Shown piece by piece: positions 3,047 through 6,003 of a stretch of DNA of 6,003 bases. The DNA is taken from the NCBI GenBank assembly GCA_002715405.1, contig PAZD01000026.1, forward strand, positions 14,434 to 20,436, read 5' to 3'. The stretch comes from Acidimicrobiaceae bacterium. Lineage in GTDB: Bacteria; Actinomycetota; Acidimicrobiia; Acidimicrobiales; UBA8592. Numbering within the stretch: position 1 is the stretch's first letter; each line of letters opens with the position of its first letter. Below the pieces are notes generated by a model, which was not told the origin of the DNA, searched no databases, and saw only the letters and a program-made list of their open reading frames with translations. A program made the position numbers and the translations under genes.

Positions 3047-6003
3047 ATGGAAGAAAAATACTTTGAAAATCTAGAAACTTTTTATGATGAAAAAATAAAA
3101 TTTTTATCAAAAAAAGAAAAGTTTGAATCTTGTAAAAATTGTGAGGATGAAATAAAACTCTTTAAAGAAACAAATGATAAATTGATTTTCTCTTGTGGTG
3201 GTAAAGATAAATGTGGGAATCAAATAATTATTGATCTAGCTAAATATGTCCATTATGAAAATAGTATTAAAGAACTCCATAAACAGAATGATCAACAATG
3301 GAATTGGAATATTATCAAAAAATATATAGATACAGATAAGAAAAATGATCCTAAACTAAAAAGTGGTATTCAACATCTTGAAGAACTATTCTATGAAAAT
3401 AATATTCAAAACAAAATAAAAAAAATTCAACAATTTTATGATACTCGTATTCGGCAAATTAAACGAAATAAAATAATCTCTGATCAAATCGAGAATAAAG
3501 AATTATCAAATGATCAACTACGAACACTCCGAAAAGAATATATCATAACTAACGAAGAAATGAAACAAGACTATATAAAATTTAAAGAACTAATATCAGA
3601 TAATAATCCCTTCTTAACATTAAAAAAAGGTAAATCAGAGGTAAAAAATACAAACTTTGAAGGAAAAGGTAAAAAGAGCAAAAAGAAAAAAATAAAAAAA
3701 GAAGAAATTGAAAAAGAAATTGAAGAAGAAATTGTAGAAGAAGAAATTGTAGAAGAAGAAATTACCTACTACCATCGATCAAAAGAATGGAAATGGTTAT
3801 CGACATTCCATAAAGAAAATCCATTTATTTATCAAGGATACGAATATCCAACAGTAGAACATGCTTTTAATTCACAAAAAATATCAAAAGATAGTCCTAA
3901 AAAAGAAGAATACCATGAACTATTTACAGAGTCAACACTAAAACCAAATGAAGCGATGAAATTAGGTGGAAAAGAAAATTTCAAAAAACATAAATATAAA
4001 CTAAGAGATGATTGGAATGATATACGTGTCCAGATCATGAAAGAATGTACTGAAGCCTATTATCGTGCCAACCCTGAAATGCTTCAACAATTAATCCAAA
4101 CAGGCAATACAAGATTAATTCATAAAGGTCCAAAAGTAAATGGATTCTGGGGCATCGATAAAAAAGATAACAAAAATTATCATGGAAAAATACTAATGGA
4201 ACTAAGAAATGAACTCAAAGATATAGATGATGAAGCCATTAATGAAGAAGTTATTAGTGAAGAAGTTGAAGAAGTTGATGATGATGATGAAGATGATGAT
4301 GATGAAGATGATGAAGAGGAAGAAGTTGAAGAAGATGATGAAGAAGATGAAGAGGAAGAAGATGATGAAGAAGATGAAGAGGAAGAAGATGATGAAGAAG
4401 ATGAAGAGGAAGAAGTTGATGAAGGTGCATTGAATGAATTAACAAATATTGATCAATTTACAAAACGTAAAGATAAATATGACAAAGATGAAATTAATGA
4501 ATGTGAAAAATCAATCACATGGAAAAAATTAAAAGATATCAATGATCCAAATAAATATTACAAATACCTAAAGAAAATAAGTACAAATCCTAGATATGAG
4601 ACTTTCAATCAAATCTATTTCCATGCAGGAGATAAACAACAATTTGAAAAATTTGGTATGCTTAAAGGAAGGTTACTAAAATATCCAAAGAATTCATTCG
4701 GTGGTGGATCAATGCCTAAGATATATACAGGATATAATATCGATACAACGTATGATACATTTAGATATATATTTACAAAACTTAAGAAGGGTATATATAT
4801 ATCAATACGTAAGAGTAAGTTAGATGTATTTTTACCTTTTAGTAATATAGAATATATAAATGATTGGTCTGATATATTAAAGGAATCAAATCCTAAATTG
4901 ATGAAGAGTATTATAAAAAAGAGGTTTAATTTATCTGATCCAGCCCGATGGTATGCGAATAATTGTATATTTACATATGAGAATTTAAAGTATAAGTATC
5001 AAAATATGATAGCTGAGGGTGATAAGACAATTGTTCCATTAAAATATTTCTTATTAGGATTTTGCGATCATCTACAGAAGAATGAAATTGATATCAATGT
5101 TGATTTTTTCTTTAATCCTCGAGATTTTCCGATACTTAAACAAGATTATCTTGAACCTTATGAACAAATATTCCCTGAAAAAAAGATAGAAGAGAAATTT
5201 CAATTGAAGACATATACACCAATATTATCACAAAGTAGTAATATAAATTATTATGATTTAATGTCACCAACTGAAGACGATATGTTAAGAATTACAACAG
5301 ATATTTATCCAGATAGTTGTAAGAATCCATACAATAAAGATGTTAATTTTGAGATGGATTTTTCAAAGAAAAAGCCAATCTGCGTATTCCGAGGATCTGC
5401 TACAGGATGTGGAATTACAAGTGATACAAATATGAGATTAAAAGCTGCTGAACTATCACATCAATGGCAAGAAGAGGGAAATATGATATTCGATGCTAAA
5501 CTAACAGGATTTAATTATAAACCAAAAATGTATGATGGTGTATTAGATGAGATCGATCCAAAATCATTTAATTTTAAAATACCAAAAAGAGAAAAAGATA
5601 AACCTCCACCTAATTTTATGTCCTTAGAAGAACAATCGAAACATAAATATATTCTAAATATCGATGGCCATGTAAAGGCATTCCGTTTAGGAAATGAACT
5701 ACGAATGGGATCTGTTATTTTATTAGTTGATTCTGATTATAAATTATGGTTTCAAGATAAATTAAAAGAAGATGAACATTATATACTCATCGCAAAAGAT
5801 CTAAGTAACCTTGAAGAAAAGATAAATTGGTGTATTGAACATGAAGAAAAATGTACTCAAATAGCTAAGAATGCGCTCGATTTCTACAATCAATATTTAT
5901 CAAAAGAAGGAACATACAATTATTTTGAAAATTTGATAACTGATATGAGTAAACTTAGAAAACCTCCTCCTAAAATGAGTGATAATAAATTGAATATTAT
6001 CGC
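3047..6003 (+). CDS. Zinc-ribbon/NADAR/glycosyltransferase family 90 fusion protein (3' end beyond window)
   Basis: I translated 985 codons from the ATG at 3047 without a stop, and the frame is still open at the right edge. Modules in order: residues 1-190, a charged, helical N-terminus with C29-x2-C32 and C50-x5-C56, a possible zinc ribbon; 206-240, Lys-rich (KGKKSKKKKIKK) then Glu-rich repeats; 241-390, a NADAR (YbiA-like) domain; 391-459, an almost pure Asp/Glu tract; 466-665, a middle region with LDVFLPFSNIEYINDW; about 666-970, a GT90 domain. There is no signal peptide or membrane helix, so it should act in the cytosol or viral factory, unlike ER-resident animal GT90 enzymes. NADAR proteins cleave N-glycosidic bonds of riboflavin precursors or remove ADP-ribose from guanosine in DNA. 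GT90 enzymes transfer a sugar, usually glucose or xylose from a UDP-sugar. The substrates here are unknown. The ATG is the first in frame, 33 bp after the upstream stop. The domain calls are by eye but strong for NADAR and GT90. Confidence 0.9.
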   Translation, partial: MEEKYFENLETFYDEKIKFLSKKEKFESCKNCEDEIKLFKETNDKLIFSCGGKDKCGNQIIIDLAKYVHYENSIKELHKQNDQQWNWNIIKKYIDTDKKNDPKLKSGIQHLEELFYENNIQNKIKKIQQFYDTRIRQIKRNKIISDQIENKELSNDQLRTLRKEYIITNEEMKQDYIKFKELISDNNPFLTLKKGKSEVKNTNFEGKGKKSKKKKIKKEEIEKEIEEEIVEEEIVEEEITYYHRSKEWKWLSTFHKENPFIYQGYEYPTVEHAFNSQKISKDSPKKEEYHELFTESTLKPNEAMKLGGKENFKKHKYKLRDDWNDIRVQIMKECTEAYYRANPEMLQQLIQTGNTRLIHKGPKVNGFWGIDKKDNKNYHGKILMELRNELKDIDDEAINEEVISEEVEEVDDDDEDDDDEDDEEEEVEEDDEEDEEEEDDEEDEEEEDDEEDEEEEVDEGALNELTNIDQFTKRKDKYDKDEINECEKSITWKKLKDINDPNKYYKYLKKISTNPRYETFNQIYFHAGDKQQFEKFGMLKGRLLKYPKNSFGGGSMPKIYTGYNIDTTYDTFRYIFTKLKKGIYISIRKSKLDVFLPFSNIEYINDWSDILKESNPKLMKSIIKKRFNLSDPARWYANNCIFTYENLKYKYQNMIAEGDKTIVPLKYFLLGFCDHLQKNEIDINVDFFFNPRDFPILKQDYLEPYEQIFPEKKIEEKFQLKTYTPILSQSSNINYYDLMSPTEDDMLRITTDIYPDSCKNPYNKDVNFEMDFSKKKPICVFRGSATGCGITSDTNMRLKAAELSHQWQEEGNMIFDAKLTGFNYKPKMYDGVLDEIDPKSFNFKIPKREKDKPPPNFMSLEEQSKHKYILNIDGHVKAFRLGNELRMGSVILLVDSDYKLWFQDKLKEDEHYILIAKDLSNLEEKINWCIEHEEKCTQIAKNALDFYNQYLSKEGTYNYFENLITDMSKLRKPPPKMSDNKLNII
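3131..3214 (+). other. Zinc-ribbon-like cysteine cluster in the N-terminal domain (residues 29-56)
   Basis: Two cysteine pairs, CKNC at 29-32 and CGGKDKC at 50-56, are separated by 17 residues, as expected for one zinc-binding ribbon. The surrounding pattern (CxNC, a hydrophobic FSCGG, Cys, then a hydrophobic IIIDL) resembles an N-terminal module I associate with other giant-virus proteins. After it come aromatic and charged helices (residues 66-190). Binding of nucleic acid or another protein is possible but unproven. Confidence 0.5.
3722..3763 (+). repeat. 15-bp coding repeats encoding EEEIV
   Basis: Two complete copies and one nearly complete copy of a 15-base unit encode EEEIV, EEEIV, EEEI at residues 226-239. 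They lie directly before the NADAR domain and after a Lys-rich patch, forming a flexible or helical charged linker. Such tracts expand by slippage, so the length may vary among related viruses. Confidence 0.75.
3767..4216 (+). other. NADAR (YbiA-like) domain, residues 241-390
   Basis: Family landmarks appear in the right order. These are W-L-S-T-F near 250-254, the hallmark YPTVEHAFNSQK at 267-278, the W323...R327...M331 helix of the DDW-x3-R-x3-M type, an L-x2-TGN at 349-354, FWG at 367-369, and HGKILMELRNEL at 379-390. The length of about 150 residues equals a typical stand-alone NADAR protein. E271 and H272 fall in the most conserved motif of the family. Known members act as N-glycosidases on riboflavin intermediates (YbiA group) or reverse guanosine ADP-ribosylation of DNA. 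Which activity applies here cannot be told from sequence. Confidence 0.88.
4334..4414 (+). repeat. Three perfect tandem 27-bp repeats in an acidic hinge
   Basis: Units 4334-4360, 4361-4387 and 4388-4414 are identical at every base, and each encodes DDEEDEEEE. They lie within a wider Asp/Glu tract (residues 391-459) that joins the NADAR domain to the C-terminal half. Identity even at the GAG codon in the seventh position points to recent duplication rather than selection for acidity alone. The opposite strand and the +1 frame also stay open here, only because of the repetitive codons. Confidence 0.92.
4442..5041 (+). other. Uncharacterised middle region of the fusion protein (residues 466-665)
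   Basis: About 200 residues between the acidic hinge and the GT90 core. Notable segments are IYFHAGDKQQFEKFG (524-538), FGGGSMPKIYTGYN (552-565), a KGIYISIRKSKLDVFLPFSN run (581-600) ending near W607, and DPARWYANNCIFTYE (646-660). The FLPFS...YINDW pattern with preceding beta strands looks like a defined domain rather than a linker. I associate it with GT90-type proteins of giant viruses, from memory. It may be an N-terminal part of the glycosyltransferase fold. Confidence 0.5.
5042..5956 (+). other. Glycosyltransferase family 90 domain (CAP10/Rumi/KDELC-like), residues about 666-970
   Basis: The landmarks follow the family order. VDFFFNPRDFPIL at 685-697 corresponds to the animal EFFVNLGDWP/RDYP motif. 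PILSQSS...YYDLMSPTEDD (725-745) corresponds to the PIFS...DIVMPT segment. VFRGSATG (780-787) matches the WRG motif, followed by R797. HKYILNIDGHVKAFRLGNEL (866-885) matches HKYQINIDGTVAAYRL of KDELC proteins. HYILIAKDLSNLEEKINW (911-928) matches HYIPV..DLSDL..KL.W. D693 lines up by eye with the aspartate proposed as catalytic base in Rumi/POGLUT1. The first core residue of the WRG motif is Phe here rather than Trp. All main motifs are kept, so an active enzyme is likely. Confidence 0.9.

Noticed and set aside
3832..4038. 68-residue minus-strand ORF
   Set aside because: It is antisense to the NADAR domain, whose motifs are intact on the plus strand.
4334..4414. CRISPR-like array of tandem repeats
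   Set aside because: The 27-bp units are directly adjacent with no spacers and are in frame within a coding sequence.
4227..4445. Lys/Met-rich plus-strand and His/Leu-rich minus-strand ORFs
   Set aside because: These are shadow frames of the GAT/GAA repeats in the acidic hinge and stay open only because the repeat lacks stops in those frames.
4787..4802. Another TA-alternating tract resembling the start-proximal tracts
   Set aside because: It lies inside the large fusion gene, encoding GIYIS, and is not upstream of any start.

Overview
The window looks like a piece of a giant DNA virus genome of the nucleocytoplasmic large DNA virus type, most likely Imitervirales and near the Mimivirus/Klosneuvirus branch. 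The reasons are a very A+T-rich sequence, intron-free genes rich in Lys, Asn and Ile, intergenic gaps of only 31 to 135 bp, TA-rich upstream regions, a sequence close to the Mimivirus early promoter motif, and a multidomain protein mixing zinc-ribbon, NADAR and glycosyltransferase family 90 (GT90) modules. No hallmark gene (capsid, polymerase, packaging ATPase) is present, so this placement is inferred.

Layout: (1) Minus strand, 2001 back through base 1: the first 667 codons of a very cysteine-rich protein with an N-terminal hydrophobic segment. It has one canonical EGF-like module, a degenerate second one, and a series of CxC...CxxCP repeats. It runs off the left edge. (2) 2002-2136: a 135-bp divergent intergenic region holding an alternating AT tract, a near-consensus AAAATTGA motif and a perfect 12-bp inverted repeat. 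(3) Plus strand, 2137-3013: three small, closely spaced genes. The first is an unrecognised 108-residue protein that may have a winged-helix-like shape, the second a 76-residue protein with two membrane helices, and the third an 80-residue proline-rich protein with one membrane helix. (4) Plus strand, 3047 to the right edge: at least 985 codons of a modular protein. Its order is zinc-ribbon-like N-terminus, Lys-rich then Glu-rich linker, NADAR domain, long Asp/Glu tract carrying perfect 27-bp DNA repeats, a middle region, and a GT90 (CAP10/Rumi/KDELC-like) domain. The last ORF is open at the end of the window, so its C-terminus is missing.

How the genes might work together is inference. The cysteine-rich protein and the two small membrane proteins look like virion-surface or membrane components. 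The large fusion joins a predicted hydrolase of ADP-ribose-type or related N-glycosidic bonds to a predicted sugar transferase. Animal GT90 enzymes glycosylate EGF repeats, and an EGF-like gene lies about 1 kb away. However, the one clear EGF module lacks the serine of the POGLUT1 consensus, so an enzyme-substrate pair is only a hypothesis.
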